A DNA stretch of 64,000 bases from Microbacterium sp. SORGH_AS_0969. Lineage in GTDB: Bacteria > Actinomycetota > Actinomycetes > Actinomycetales > Microbacteriaceae. The notes below the pieces were generated by a model. That model saw only the letters and a program-made list of their open reading frames with translations, made no database searches and had not been told where the DNA came from. Shown here piece after piece: positions 1 to 7,914 of the stretch. Both the position numbers and the translations under genes were made by a program. The stretch is taken from positions 2,170,001-2,234,000 of the forward strand of contig NZ_JAUTAG010000001.1 of assembly GCF_030818255.1 (NCBI RefSeq), read 5' to 3'. Each line of letters begins with the position of its first letter. The first letter of the stretch is position 1.

Positions 1-1059
1 GCGCGACAGGGACAGTCGATAGAACCGCGGTCCTTCCTCGGCGTATTGCAGGAGGTTGCGCTCGCGGAGTCCCCGGATGAAACGAGAACGCTGAGCGGCG
101 CTGCCGCGGATGACGTCCTCGAGATCGCCGGCCTTCACGACACCGCGCTCCAAGGTCACGCGCAAAGCGGCATGAGCCTCACGGCTGACCACACCGTCGC
201 GCAGGAGGCTGTCGAGCGCGGGGCCGACGAGATGGTCGATGACGAACTCGTGACGCTGTAGCTCGATCAATCGAGCGATATCGTCACGGATGCCGCTCAC
301 GAAGAACTCCGCCCAGGCGATTGTCCCGTCGGCGGTCAGGCTGTCCGCTCGTTCGAGTGCAGAGATGTAGGCGTCACGATCGTTGCCGAACACCGCCGTC
401 GGGTTGAGAGCGCTGTAACCCCGTGTGGCGAAGATCGTCTTGCGGAGCATCGCATAGGTGAAGAGGCGAGAGACGCGCCCATTGCCGTTGCGGAACGGGT
501 GGATCCAGACGAACCGGTGGTGCGCGATCGCGATCTGCAGCATCTGTTCGTGGAGAGGGCGCTCCGCGTTGGCGAAGTCGAGCAAGGCCGACATCTCGGC
601 GTGCACGGTTACCCAGCTCGGGGGCACGTGCGTCGATTCCGTGATCGCCACGTCTACCTTTCGGTAGGAACCTGGTGTCGGATCTCCCTCGCGAACGAGG
701 CCGTCCACCGTGCGGCGGTGGATCTCGCGGATAAGGGTATGCGTGAGTGCGGCTTCGGCGGGCAAGCTATCGATGAACCGGGCGGTCTCGGCGATGTTCT
801 TGATCTCGCTGAGTTGATCCGCGGTGGACGATATGCCGCTCTCGATCTGATCCAAGGCGTCGTATACCGTCGTGTGGTTCCCCTCGATCCGCGCCGACAC
901 CACGCTCATCACGAAGTCGAACAGTCTGTGCAGCTCGAGGTAGGTGTCGCGCGGGGTGTCACCTGTTCCGATGTCGGAGCGGAGCCGTTCGATCTCGAAG
1001 AGAATCGCCACGAGTTGTGACTCGAAGTCCAGACGTGGAATCACGTACTTGTCTGTCAT
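1..1059 (-). CDS. Fic domain protein (partial, runs off left edge)
   Basis: Reading the minus strand from the ATG at 1057-1059 gives at least 353 codons without a stop up to the window edge. Residues 187-195 read HPFRNGNGR, the Fic active-site loop, with His187 as catalytic base. Fic enzymes usually transfer AMP or another phosphate-containing group to a target protein. An inhibitory-helix motif (S/T)xxxE(G/N) is visible N-terminal to the domain as SARIEGN at residues 55-61, so Glu59 is the expected auto-inhibitory glutamate. The fourth residue after the catalytic His, normally Asp or Glu, is Asn191 here, which may alter metal binding. A winged-helix-like tail follows the Fic domain. The gene is divergent from menB. 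The partner or target cannot be read from the sequence. Confidence 0.9.
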   Translation of the reverse strand, partial: MTDKYVIPRLDFESQLVAILFEIERLRSDIGTGDTPRDTYLELHRLFDFVMSVVSARIEGNHTTVYDALDQIESGISSTADQLSEIKNIAETARFIDSLPAEAALTHTLIREIHRRTVDGLVREGDPTPGSYRKVDVAITESTHVPPSWVTVHAEMSALLDFANAERPLHEQMLQIAIAHHRFVWIHPFRNGNGRVSRLFTYAMLRKTIFATRGYSALNPTAVFGNDRDAYISALERADSLTADGTIAWAEFFVSGIRDDIARLIELQRHEFVIDHLVGPALDSLLRDGVVSREAHAALRVTLERGVVKAGDLEDVIRGSAAQRSRFIRGLRERNLLQYAEEGPRFYRLSLSR

Positions 1060-1103
1060 GGCTTGCTCACTTGCGGATAGAGGGCAAACTACTTGCACTT
1101 AGT

Positions 1104-1155
1104 GCGCCGAGTTCCCTGTCTTTGCGGTACTAAAGCGCTCACGCCGCGCCGAGTT
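1104..1155. repeat. 10-bp direct repeat in fic/menB intergenic region
   Basis: GCGCCGAGTT occurs at 1104-1113 and again at 1146-1155, and TTGCACT occurs near 1094 and 1158. The pair lies in the short divergent region between fic and menB and could be a regulator-binding site, but nothing else supports that. Confidence 0.3.
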
Positions 1156-1220
1156 ATTTGCACTCACCGTACTGTAGAACTTGCGTGCACCGTATCCGCA
1201 ACGTGCGCAGGGAGGTTCCG

Positions 1221-2123
1221 ATGACCGTCTCCGAGCTGTTCGACCCCGCCGAGTGGACTCTCGCGCCCGGTGCCGAGCGATACACCGACATCACCGCGCA
1301 CGTCACCCACGACGGGAGGATCGCGCGCATCGCGTTCGACCGCCCCGAGGTGCGTAACGCCTTCCGCCCGCACACCGTCGACGAGCTGTACACGGCCCTC
1401 GACATCGCGCGGCAGGACCACCGCATCGGCGTCGTCCTGCTCACCGGCAACGGCCCGAGCCCGAAGGACGGCGGCTGGGCCTTCTGCTCGGGCGGTGACC
1501 AGCGGATCCGCGGGCGAGACGGCTACAAGTACTCGCACGAGGAGCACGTCGTACACGACCCCGGTCGCGCCGGACGCCTGCACATCCTCGAGGTGCAGCG
1601 TCTCATCCGCTTCATGCCGAAGGTCGTCATCGCCGTGGTGCCCGGGTGGGCGGCGGGCGGCGGGCACTCGCTCAACGTCGTCTGCGACCTCTCGATCGCC
1701 AGCGCCGAGCACGGTCGTTTCAAGCAGACGGATGCCGATGTCGGCTCGTTCGACGCCGGTTACGGCTCCGCCTACTTCGCGCGCCAGATCGGGCAGAAGT
1801 TCGCGCGAGAGGTCTTCTTCCTCGCGGAGGAGTACTCGGCGCAGCGCGCGTACGAGTTGGGGGCGGTCAACCGCGTCGTGCCCCACGCCGACCTCGAGCG
1901 CGAGGCCATCGCGATGGCCCGCACGATCCTGACCAAGTCGCCGACGGCGATCCGCATGCTGAAGTTCGCGTTCAACGCGGTCGACGACGGGCTCGTCGGG
2001 CAGCAGGTGTTCGCCGGGGAGGCGACGCGCCTCGCCTACGGCACCGACGAGGCGGCCGAGGGGCGCGACTCCTTCCTCGAGAAGCGCGACCCCGACTGGT
2101 CCGATGTGCCGTGGCACTACTGA
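1221..2123 (+). CDS. menB: 1,4-dihydroxy-2-naphthoyl-CoA synthase
   Basis: A 300-residue crotonase-fold enzyme that closes the second ring of the naphthoquinone by converting o-succinylbenzoyl-CoA to 1,4-dihydroxy-2-naphthoyl-CoA in menaquinone synthesis. Visible features are RPEVRNAF at about 41-48, CSGGDQ at about 89-94 and the oxyanion-hole segment PGWAAGGGHS at about 141-150. SFDAGYG at about 176-182 is typical of MenB rather than other crotonases. The frame is open back to an ATG at 1158, but the ATG at 1221 is preceded by a good GGGAGG ribosome site and matches the family start. menE follows 16 nt after the stop, so the two genes are probably cotranscribed. Confidence 0.95.
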   Translation: MTVSELFDPAEWTLAPGAERYTDITAHVTHDGRIARIAFDRPEVRNAFRPHTVDELYTALDIARQDHRIGVVLLTGNGPSPKDGGWAFCSGGDQRIRGRDGYKYSHEEHVVHDPGRAGRLHILEVQRLIRFMPKVVIAVVPGWAAGGGHSLNVVCDLSIASAEHGRFKQTDADVGSFDAGYGSAYFARQIGQKFAREVFFLAEEYSAQRAYELGAVNRVVPHADLEREAIAMARTILTKSPTAIRMLKFAFNAVDDGLVGQQVFAGEATRLAYGTDEAAEGRDSFLEKRDPDWSDVPWHY

Positions 2124-2139
2124 GGCCCGGAGCGACCGC

Positions 2140-3291
2140 GTGAGGCTCGAGGCCCCGGCATCCGGGGATCCTCGCGATGTCGTGCGCGCCCTGCGGGCGG
2201 CGGTGCTCGGCGCAGGTCCTGCCGTCGCGCTCGGGGGAGAGGCGCTGCCGGGCGAGGTACCCGCGGGGACCGCGGCCGTCGTGACCACCTCGGGTTCGAC
2301 CGGCGTTCCGAAATCGGTGGTGATCTCGCGCATCGCCCTGATCAGCAGCGCCTACGCGACGGCCGCGCGCATCGGCGAGGGGGCATGGCTGCTCGCCGTC
2401 CCCGCGACCTACGTCGCAGGCGTCCAGGTGATCGTGCGGGCTCTGCTGGCCGACCGGGAGCCGGCCGTCGTCGCCGGACCCTTCCGTCCCGAGCCGTTCG
2501 CGGCGGCGGCCCTCGGCATGGCTTCCCACATCGACGGCGCGCGCGTTCCGAGTTACACCTCGCTCGTCCCCGCGCAGTTGCAGAGACTCCTGGATGCCGC
2601 GGACCACGACGACACCATCGCCCAGGCGCTGCGCTCGTTCGAGGCCATCCTCATCGGCGGTCAGGCGCTCGCCCCCGCCGTCCGCGAGCGTGCGGCGGCG
2701 GCCGGGGCGCGGATCGTGCGCACGTACGGCTCGACCGAGACCAGCGGCGGCTGCGTCTACGACGGGGTGCCGCTCGACGGCGTCGAGGTTGCGATCGTCG
2801 GCGGCGAGGTGCGCCTGTCGGGCCCGACGCTCGCCGAGGGCTACCTCGGCGACCCTGAGCGCACGGCATCCGTCTTCCCGACCGACGAGGCCGGCCGGCG
2901 GTGGTACCGCACGGGCGACGGGGGAGAGCTCGTCGATGGCGTGCTGCGCGTGACCGGCCGTCTCGACAACGTCATCGTCTCGGGTGGGGTCAACGTGTCG
3001 CTGGACCGGGTCGAGGCGGCGGTGCGCGGCATCCGGGGTCTCGAGTCGGCCGTCGTCGTCGCGATCCCGGATGCCACCTGGGGGCAGGGGTCCGCGGTGA
3101 TCGCTCCGGGCCTCGACCCTGCCGCCACGAGCGAGATCCTGGCCCGCGTGCGTGACGTGGTCGCTGAGCACGTGGGCTCCGTGGCGCGACCGGCGCGCGT
3201 GATCGCCGTCGACGACCTGCCGACGCTGTCGTCGGGCAAGCCCGACCGGGCGTCGTTGGCGCGGCGGTTCGACGGCGCGGGCTTAGGATGA
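2140..3291 (+). CDS. menE: o-succinylbenzoate--CoA ligase
   Basis: ANL-superfamily adenylating enzyme of about 383 residues that activates o-succinylbenzoate to its CoA thioester, supplying MenB. The P-loop-like motif TTSGSTGVPKSV lies at about 49-60, the A5 motif TYGSTETSGG at about 205-214, the hinge-region motif YRTGD at about 266-270, and the C-terminal catalytic-lysine motif SGKPDR near the end. It is shorter than many ANL enzymes, as actinobacterial MenE proteins usually are. The start is taken as GTG 2140, after the menB stop; an upstream ATG at 2104 lies inside menB. It sits between menB and menA. Confidence 0.92.
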   Translation: MRLEAPASGDPRDVVRALRAAVLGAGPAVALGGEALPGEVPAGTAAVVTTSGSTGVPKSVVISRIALISSAYATAARIGEGAWLLAVPATYVAGVQVIVRALLADREPAVVAGPFRPEPFAAAALGMASHIDGARVPSYTSLVPAQLQRLLDAADHDDTIAQALRSFEAILIGGQALAPAVRERAAAAGARIVRTYGSTETSGGCVYDGVPLDGVEVAIVGGEVRLSGPTLAEGYLGDPERTASVFPTDEAGRRWYRTGDGGELVDGVLRVTGRLDNVIVSGGVNVSLDRVEAAVRGIRGLESAVVVAIPDATWGQGSAVIAPGLDPAATSEILARVRDVVAEHVGSVARPARVIAVDDLPTLSSGKPDRASLARRFDGAGLG

Positions 3292-3297
3292 CCCTCC

Positions 3298-4269
3298 GTG
3301 GCAGCACAGTCTCGTAAGCGCTCGCGTCCCGCCCCGAAGCGTCGTCCGCACGGCAATCCGCAGAAGCACAAGAGCGGGGCACCGCAGGCCGTGACCCCCG
3401 CCACCGCGCGCGACTGGATCGCCGCCGCCCGGCTGCGGACGCTGCCGCTCGCGATCACTCCGGTGCTGATCGGCACGGGAGCCGCGACCCTGGTCGACGA
3501 CCAGCTCCACTGGGTGATCGCCCTCGCGTGTCTCGCGGTCGCGTTCGCGCTCCAGATCGGCGTGAACTACGCCAACGACTACAGCGACGGCATCCGCGGG
3601 ACCGATGACGTCCGCGTGGGACCCGGGCGTCTGACCGGCGGCAAGAAGGCGAAGCCGCGCACCGTGCTCATCGTCGCGCTCGCGTTCTTCGCGCTCGCCG
3701 CGCTCGTGGGCCTCGCGATCGTCGTGCGCACAGGCCAGTGGTGGCTGATCGCGGTCGGCGCGGTGTGCATCGTGGCCGCCTGGTTCTACACGGGAGGCAA
3801 GCGTCCCTACGGGTACAACGCGATGGGCGAGCTGTTCGTCTTCGTGTTCTTCGGCCTGGTCGCGACCCTCGGCACCACCTGCGTGCAGGTGCAGGAGATC
3901 CCGCAGGAGGCGTGGTTCGGCGCGGTGGCTGCGGGGCTCCTCGCGTGCGCGGTGCTGCTGGCCAACAACCTGCGCGACATCGATCAGGACCGTCTTGCCG
4001 GCAAGCGCACTCTCTCGGTGCTGATCGGCCGTCGTGCGACGCAGGTGCTGTTCACGGTGTTCGTGCTCATCCCGTTCGCGATCTCGGCGTTCCTCGCCCT
4101 GTTCTACCCCGTCGCCTGGCTGACGCTGATCGCCCTTCTGGGGGCGCTGTCGTCCGTGCTGATCGTGTGGACCTATCGCACACCGCGCGAGCTGATCACC
4201 GCGCTGCAGGTCACGAGCTTCACGTCAGTGGCGTACGGCGCGCTGCTGTTCTGGGCATTCGTCGCCTGA
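3298..4269 (+). CDS. menA: 1,4-dihydroxy-2-naphthoate polyprenyltransferase
   Basis: Integral-membrane UbiA-family prenyltransferase of 323 residues that attaches the polyprenyl tail to dihydroxynaphthoate, giving demethylmenaquinone. The prenyl-diphosphate/Mg-binding motif NYANDYSDGIRGTD lies at about 90-103, and the second aspartate motif NNLRDIDQD lies past the middle. Eight or nine hydrophobic segments follow a basic, Lys/Arg-rich N-terminal extension of about 38 residues that is not part of the core fold. The start is GTG 3298, 6 nt after the menE stop. The natural prenyl donor would come from the synthase at 10770-11831. Confidence 0.93.
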   Translation: MAAQSRKRSRPAPKRRPHGNPQKHKSGAPQAVTPATARDWIAAARLRTLPLAITPVLIGTGAATLVDDQLHWVIALACLAVAFALQIGVNYANDYSDGIRGTDDVRVGPGRLTGGKKAKPRTVLIVALAFFALAALVGLAIVVRTGQWWLIAVGAVCIVAAWFYTGGKRPYGYNAMGELFVFVFFGLVATLGTTCVQVQEIPQEAWFGAVAAGLLACAVLLANNLRDIDQDRLAGKRTLSVLIGRRATQVLFTVFVLIPFAISAFLALFYPVAWLTLIALLGALSSVLIVWTYRTPRELITALQVTSFTSVAYGALLFWAFVA

Positions 4270-4272
4270 GTC

Positions 4273-4369
4273 GCGAAGCCGGGTGGTGCTCAGCGCTCGG
4301 ACGCGTCGGGCTTCGTCCGAGCAGCGAAGCCGGGCTGGGCTCAGCGCTCGGAAGCGTCGGGCTTCGTCG
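4273..4369. repeat. 51-bp-period imperfect tandem duplication
   Basis: The 46 bases at 4273-4318 recur at 4324-4369 with about 41 matches (GCGAAGCC...GGGCTTCGTC). The second copy contains the last codons and stop of the DUF4229 gene on the minus strand. The first copy lies beyond it in the short menA/DUF4229 convergent gap, so the 3' end of that gene appears to have been duplicated. Confidence 0.85.
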
Positions 4370-4679
4370 GTTCTGCCGCCGCCTCGGTCTCGGGCGACGC
4401 GGCGTCGACCACCGCGTCCTCCGCATCGGCGTCGGCCTCAGCGCCCGAGCGGCGACCCGTCGTGGCGCGAGCGGCGCGGCGCTCGGCGAGACTGCCGGTC
4501 ACCTGGTCGAGCGGGCGGCGGAGGAAGAGCAGCGAAAGGCTGAGCCCGATCAGGGCGGCGAAGACCGCAGCGAGCCACGGGAGCTCTTGGAACACCGGGA
4601 ACAGCAGCAGGATGCCGAGCGGCACGAGGAATGCGAGCAATCGCAGGACCGTGTAGACGAGGGCCGAGCGAGCACGCAT
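4341..4679 (-). CDS. DUF4229 family membrane protein
   Basis: A 112-residue protein with two hydrophobic helices (about 8-28 and 33-52), an LRRPLDQV turn and a charged, Ala/Glu/Asp-rich tail. This is the layout of the small actinobacterial DUF4229 membrane proteins usually found in menaquinone gene clusters. Their function is unknown. It is convergent with menA, and its 3' end carries the tandem duplication noted separately. Confidence 0.8.
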   Translation of the reverse strand: MRARSALVYTVLRLLAFLVPLGILLLFPVFQELPWLAAVFAALIGLSLSLLFLRRPLDQVTGSLAERRAARATTGRRSGAEADADAEDAVVDAASPETEAAAEPTKPDASER

Positions 4680-4753
4680 CTCCCCATTCTACGGCGGGGC
4701 ACGGGCTCGGCGGCGCCCGGCCCGTGTCCAGCCGACGCACGTAGAATCGGTCC

Positions 4754-5158
4754 ATGGCACGGCTGCTTCTGGTACTGGCGCTCGTGGCGACCGCCTTCTG
4801 GGTCTACACGATCGTCGACTGCGCGGTGCAGCCCGCGACGCGACACCGCGGGGTCAGCAAGGGCGCCTGGATGGTCATCGTCATCCTGCTGCCCGTGCTC
4901 GGCGGCATCCTGTGGTTCCTCGTCGGCCGCGGTCGCGCGGGTGCCCCCGCGCTGCGGCGCGCGCCGGACGACGACCCCGAGTTCTTGGGACGCCTCTCGC
5001 CCGCCGCCCGCGCCGACCAGGACGAGCGCATCCGCCGCCTCGAAGAAGAGCTGGCACAGCTCGACTCCGAAGCCGACGACCCGCGCGATGCACGCCCGGA
5101 GACCCGGGACGACCCCGGCGACGACGATGCCCGCGGACAGCGCGGCGCCGTCAGCTGA
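4754..5158 (+). CDS. PLDc_N-domain small membrane protein
   Basis: A 134-residue protein with two transmembrane helices at about 4-24 and 38-60 and a W-V-Y-T-I-V-D-C linker. This is the pattern of the phospholipase D N-terminal transmembrane domain found alone in many actinobacteria. No HKD catalytic motif follows, so it should not have phospholipase activity. The C-terminal half is acidic and probably helical (RRLEEELAQLDSEADD). It starts at ATG 4754 and ends 3 nt before menD, so the two are likely translated from one mRNA. Confidence 0.8.
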   Translation: MARLLLVLALVATAFWVYTIVDCAVQPATRHRGVSKGAWMVIVILLPVLGGILWFLVGRGRAGAPALRRAPDDDPEFLGRLSPAARADQDERIRRLEEELAQLDSEADDPRDARPETRDDPGDDDARGQRGAVS

Positions 5159-5161
5159 CCC

Positions 5162-6955
5162 GTGAGCACGCCCATCGAGCGCGCCGCGGCGCCCGCGACC
5201 GACGCGGCATCCGCCCTCCTCGCCGGCCTCGTCGCCCGCGGGGTCCGGCATGTGGTCGTCAGTCCCGGTTCGCGCTCTCAGGCCCTGGCCCTCGTGGCCG
5301 CCGACCTCGAGCGGGCGGGCCTCGTGCACCTGCACGTGCGCATCGACGAACGCGTGGCCGGATTCACCGCCCTCGGCATCGGCCGCGAGACCGGCATGCC
5401 GGCCGTCGTCGTCTGCACCTCGGGCACCGCGGTCGCCAACCTGCTGCCCGCTGCTCTCGAAGCCCACCACGCCGGTGTGCCGCTGCTTCTGCTCACGGCC
5501 GACCGTCCGCCCGAGCTCCGCGGCGTCGGCGCGAACCAGACCACCCGCCAGCCCGGGCTGTTCCGCGCGGCCGCGCGCTTCGAGGCCGACCTTCCCGTCC
5601 CCGAGGCCGTCGACCACGACGGCACCGCCGAACAGACCGCCGAGTTCGACGCGGTCGCGGCGACAGCTCTCGCCGCTTCCCTCGGCGAAGGGGCGCGAGC
5701 GGCGGGCCCGGTCCACCTCAACGTCCCGCTGCGCGAGCCGCTCGCGGGCGCCGCTCCGGAGTGGCTCATCGAGCGCGCCACCGCGCGGCCGGTGGCCCCG
5801 CCCGTCGACCTCGAGAGCGACGGCGAGGCCGAGGCATCCGGTGCTCTTTACCAGGGCGGAGGCGGGATCGGGGTCGCGGACGTCGCCCCCGAGACCGAGG
5901 CCGCGTTCCTCCTCGAGCTCGGGCCGCGCACGATCGTCGTCGCCGGTGCCGACGCCGGGCCGGCCGCCGAAGAGCTCGCTCACCGCGGCGGCTTCCCGCT
6001 CGTGGCCGAGATCGTCAGCGGGGCACGGTTCGGGCGCCAGGTCGTGCACGGGTATCGCGCGCTGCTGCGTGACCCCGAGCTCGGCGGCCGCATCGAGCGC
6101 GCGGTGGTGCTCGGTCATCCAACCCTCAGCCGCGAGGTCGCGACACTCCTCGGACGCGAAGACGTCGAGGTGATCGCGGTGCGCGGGCCCGGCGAGCCGG
6201 TCAACCTCAACGGGACGACCCAGGGAGTGGATGCCATCCGCGTCGCGGGCGGCGAGATCGACCGCGCGTGGCTCGGCGCGTGGATGCGCGCGTCGCGCGA
6301 GGCGGCGGTCGACCTGTCTCCGCCCGCCCCGGACGCCGACGGTCTCGCCTCGGCCGTGCCGCACGAACGCCTCGGGGCGATCAACGCCGAGGTCGAGGTC
6401 ATCCGCGCCCCGCTCGACCGCGCCGCTCTGGTGGATGCGCTGTGGCGGGCGACGTGGCCGCACGACCGCCTGATGTTCGGATCGTCCCGCCTGGTGCGCG
6501 TCGCCGACGAGCTCCTGGGCGGCAAGAAGGTGTCGGTACATGCGAATCGCGGACTCGCCGGCATCGACGGTACGGTCGCCACGGCCACCGGGATCGCACT
6601 CGCGAGTCAGATCGAGGAGCGCCCCGGCGTGACCCGCGTGCTGCTGGGCGACCTCGCGTTCCTCCACGATCTCGGCGCGCTCCTGCTGCCCCCGGGCGAG
6701 GAGGAGCCCCGCCTGCAGGTCGTCGTCGGCAACGACGGCGGGGGCACGATCTTCGACGGCCTCGAGGTCGCCGCCGTGGCCGGTGCCGACGCGATGGAAC
6801 GCGTCCAGTACACCCCGCAGACGGCACGCCTCGAACAGCTCGCCCTCGCGTTCGGCTGGGAGTACCACCGCGTCACCACGCGCGTCGCCCTCGACCAGGT
6901 GCTCACGGCCCCGGGCGGCGGGCGGCAGCTCATCGAGGTCCCGCTGCCGCGCTGA
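5162..6955 (+). CDS. menD: SEPHCHC synthase (menaquinone pathway)
   Basis: ThDP-dependent enzyme of 597 residues that adds the succinic-semialdehyde unit derived from 2-oxoglutarate to isochorismate, the first committed menaquinone step. The N-terminal pyrimidine-binding region shows SPGSRSQALA and HVRIDERVAGFTALG with the catalytic Glu. VVCTSGTAVANLLPA and LLLTADRPPELRGVGANQT are MenD signatures. The C-terminal ThDP-binding region contains GDLAFLHD and NDGGGTIFDGL. The start is GTG 5162, directly after the PLDc_N gene. Confidence 0.95.
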   Translation: MSTPIERAAAPATDAASALLAGLVARGVRHVVVSPGSRSQALALVAADLERAGLVHLHVRIDERVAGFTALGIGRETGMPAVVVCTSGTAVANLLPAALEAHHAGVPLLLLTADRPPELRGVGANQTTRQPGLFRAAARFEADLPVPEAVDHDGTAEQTAEFDAVAATALAASLGEGARAAGPVHLNVPLREPLAGAAPEWLIERATARPVAPPVDLESDGEAEASGALYQGGGGIGVADVAPETEAAFLLELGPRTIVVAGADAGPAAEELAHRGGFPLVAEIVSGARFGRQVVHGYRALLRDPELGGRIERAVVLGHPTLSREVATLLGREDVEVIAVRGPGEPVNLNGTTQGVDAIRVAGGEIDRAWLGAWMRASREAAVDLSPPAPDADGLASAVPHERLGAINAEVEVIRAPLDRAALVDALWRATWPHDRLMFGSSRLVRVADELLGGKKVSVHANRGLAGIDGTVATATGIALASQIEERPGVTRVLLGDLAFLHDLGALLLPPGEEEPRLQVVVGNDGGGTIFDGLEVAAVAGADAMERVQYTPQTARLEQLALAFGWEYHRVTTRVALDQVLTAPGGGRQLIEVPLPR

Positions 6956-7038
6956 GCTCCCGCCGCGCTGACCTCTCGCAGGATCACCTTCGCGTCAAGG
7001 CGTGGCGCGATGTCGGTGGTTCGCGCCACGATGACGGG

Positions 7039-7896
7039 ATGAGCACGAGCGAAAGATGGTCGGTTCCCGCGTCCGAGGCGTTGAGCGTCGCCCCGGGATT
7101 CCGCCTCGCCGACATCGACACCCGAGCCACCCCCGGGTATGACGGGAAGAAGGCCGACGGCCAAGCCGATCTCGAGGCCGGGATCGCCCCGCTCTCGGGT
7201 CTGCAAGAGCGTCTGTTCGCCCAGAGTGTCGCCGGCACGGCGACCGGTTCCGTCCTGCTCGTGCTGCAGGCCATGGACACCGCCGGCAAGGGCGGCATCG
7301 TGCGACACGTCGTCGGCTCCGTCGACCCTCAGGGTGTCGAGCTCGCGTCGTTCAAGAAACCGACCGCCGAAGAGCTCTCGCACGATTTCCTGTGGCGCAT
7401 CCGTAAGCGGCTTCCGGATGCCGGCCGGATCGGCGTCTTCGATCGCTCACACTACGAAGACGTGCTGATCGGTCGTGTCCGCCAGCTCGCCCCGGCGGAC
7501 GAGATCGAACGCCGGTACGGTGCGATCGTCGGATTCGAGGCCGAGGCGGCGGATCTCGGCATCCGGCTCGTCAAGGTCATGCTGCACATCTCGAAGGACG
7601 AGCAGCGCGCGCGTCTCGCCGAGCGTCTCGAGCGGCCCGACAAGCACTGGAAGTACAACCCGTCCGACGTCGACGAGCGCGAGCTCTGGGACGACTACAT
7701 GGACGCCTACCAGGCGGCGATCGAGCGCACGTCGACGCCGCTCGCGCCGTGGCACGTCATCCCGGCCGACCGCAAGTGGTACGCGCGTCTCGCCGTGCAG
7801 CGCCTGCTCATCGACGCTCTCACCGACATCGATCCGCGGTGGCCGGCGGCCGATTACGACGTCGACGAAGAGAAGCGCCGCCTCGCGGCATCCTGA
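7039..7896 (+). CDS. Polyphosphate kinase 2 family protein
   Basis: A 285-residue PPK2-type phosphotransferase, expected to move phosphate between polyphosphate and nucleotides. The Walker A segment is MDTAGKGGIVRHV; FDRSHYEDVLIGRV carries the Walker B-like and lid Arg residues; MLHISKDEQRARL and the conserved KHWKYNP and HVIPADRKWYARL follow. The ATG at 7039 is used because the family N-terminus starts shortly before the conserved domain; the frame continues open upstream into menD. It is not a menaquinone gene, and it ends tail to tail with menF. Whether it prefers AMP, ADP or GDP cannot be told here. Confidence 0.88.
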   Translation: MSTSERWSVPASEALSVAPGFRLADIDTRATPGYDGKKADGQADLEAGIAPLSGLQERLFAQSVAGTATGSVLLVLQAMDTAGKGGIVRHVVGSVDPQGVELASFKKPTAEELSHDFLWRIRKRLPDAGRIGVFDRSHYEDVLIGRVRQLAPADEIERRYGAIVGFEAEAADLGIRLVKVMLHISKDEQRARLAERLERPDKHWKYNPSDVDERELWDDYMDAYQAAIERTSTPLAPWHVIPADRKWYARLAVQRLLIDALTDIDPRWPAADYDVDEEKRRLAAS

Positions 7897-7914
7897 CCCG
7901 GAACCCGGCTCAGG
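7892..7914. terminator. Putative bidirectional hairpin between ppk2 and menF
   Basis: CCTGA at 7892-7896 pairs with TCAGG at 7910-7914, and CCGG/CCGG continue the stem after one mismatch around a three-base loop. The stem overlaps both stop codons of two convergent genes. No T-run follows, so termination is inferred from position only. Confidence 0.4.

Noticed and set aside
4550..6868. Very long minus-strand open frame opposite menD
   Set aside because: It has no family-like motif and covers menD, PLDc_N and DUF4229 genes. High GC content produces such antisense frames by chance.
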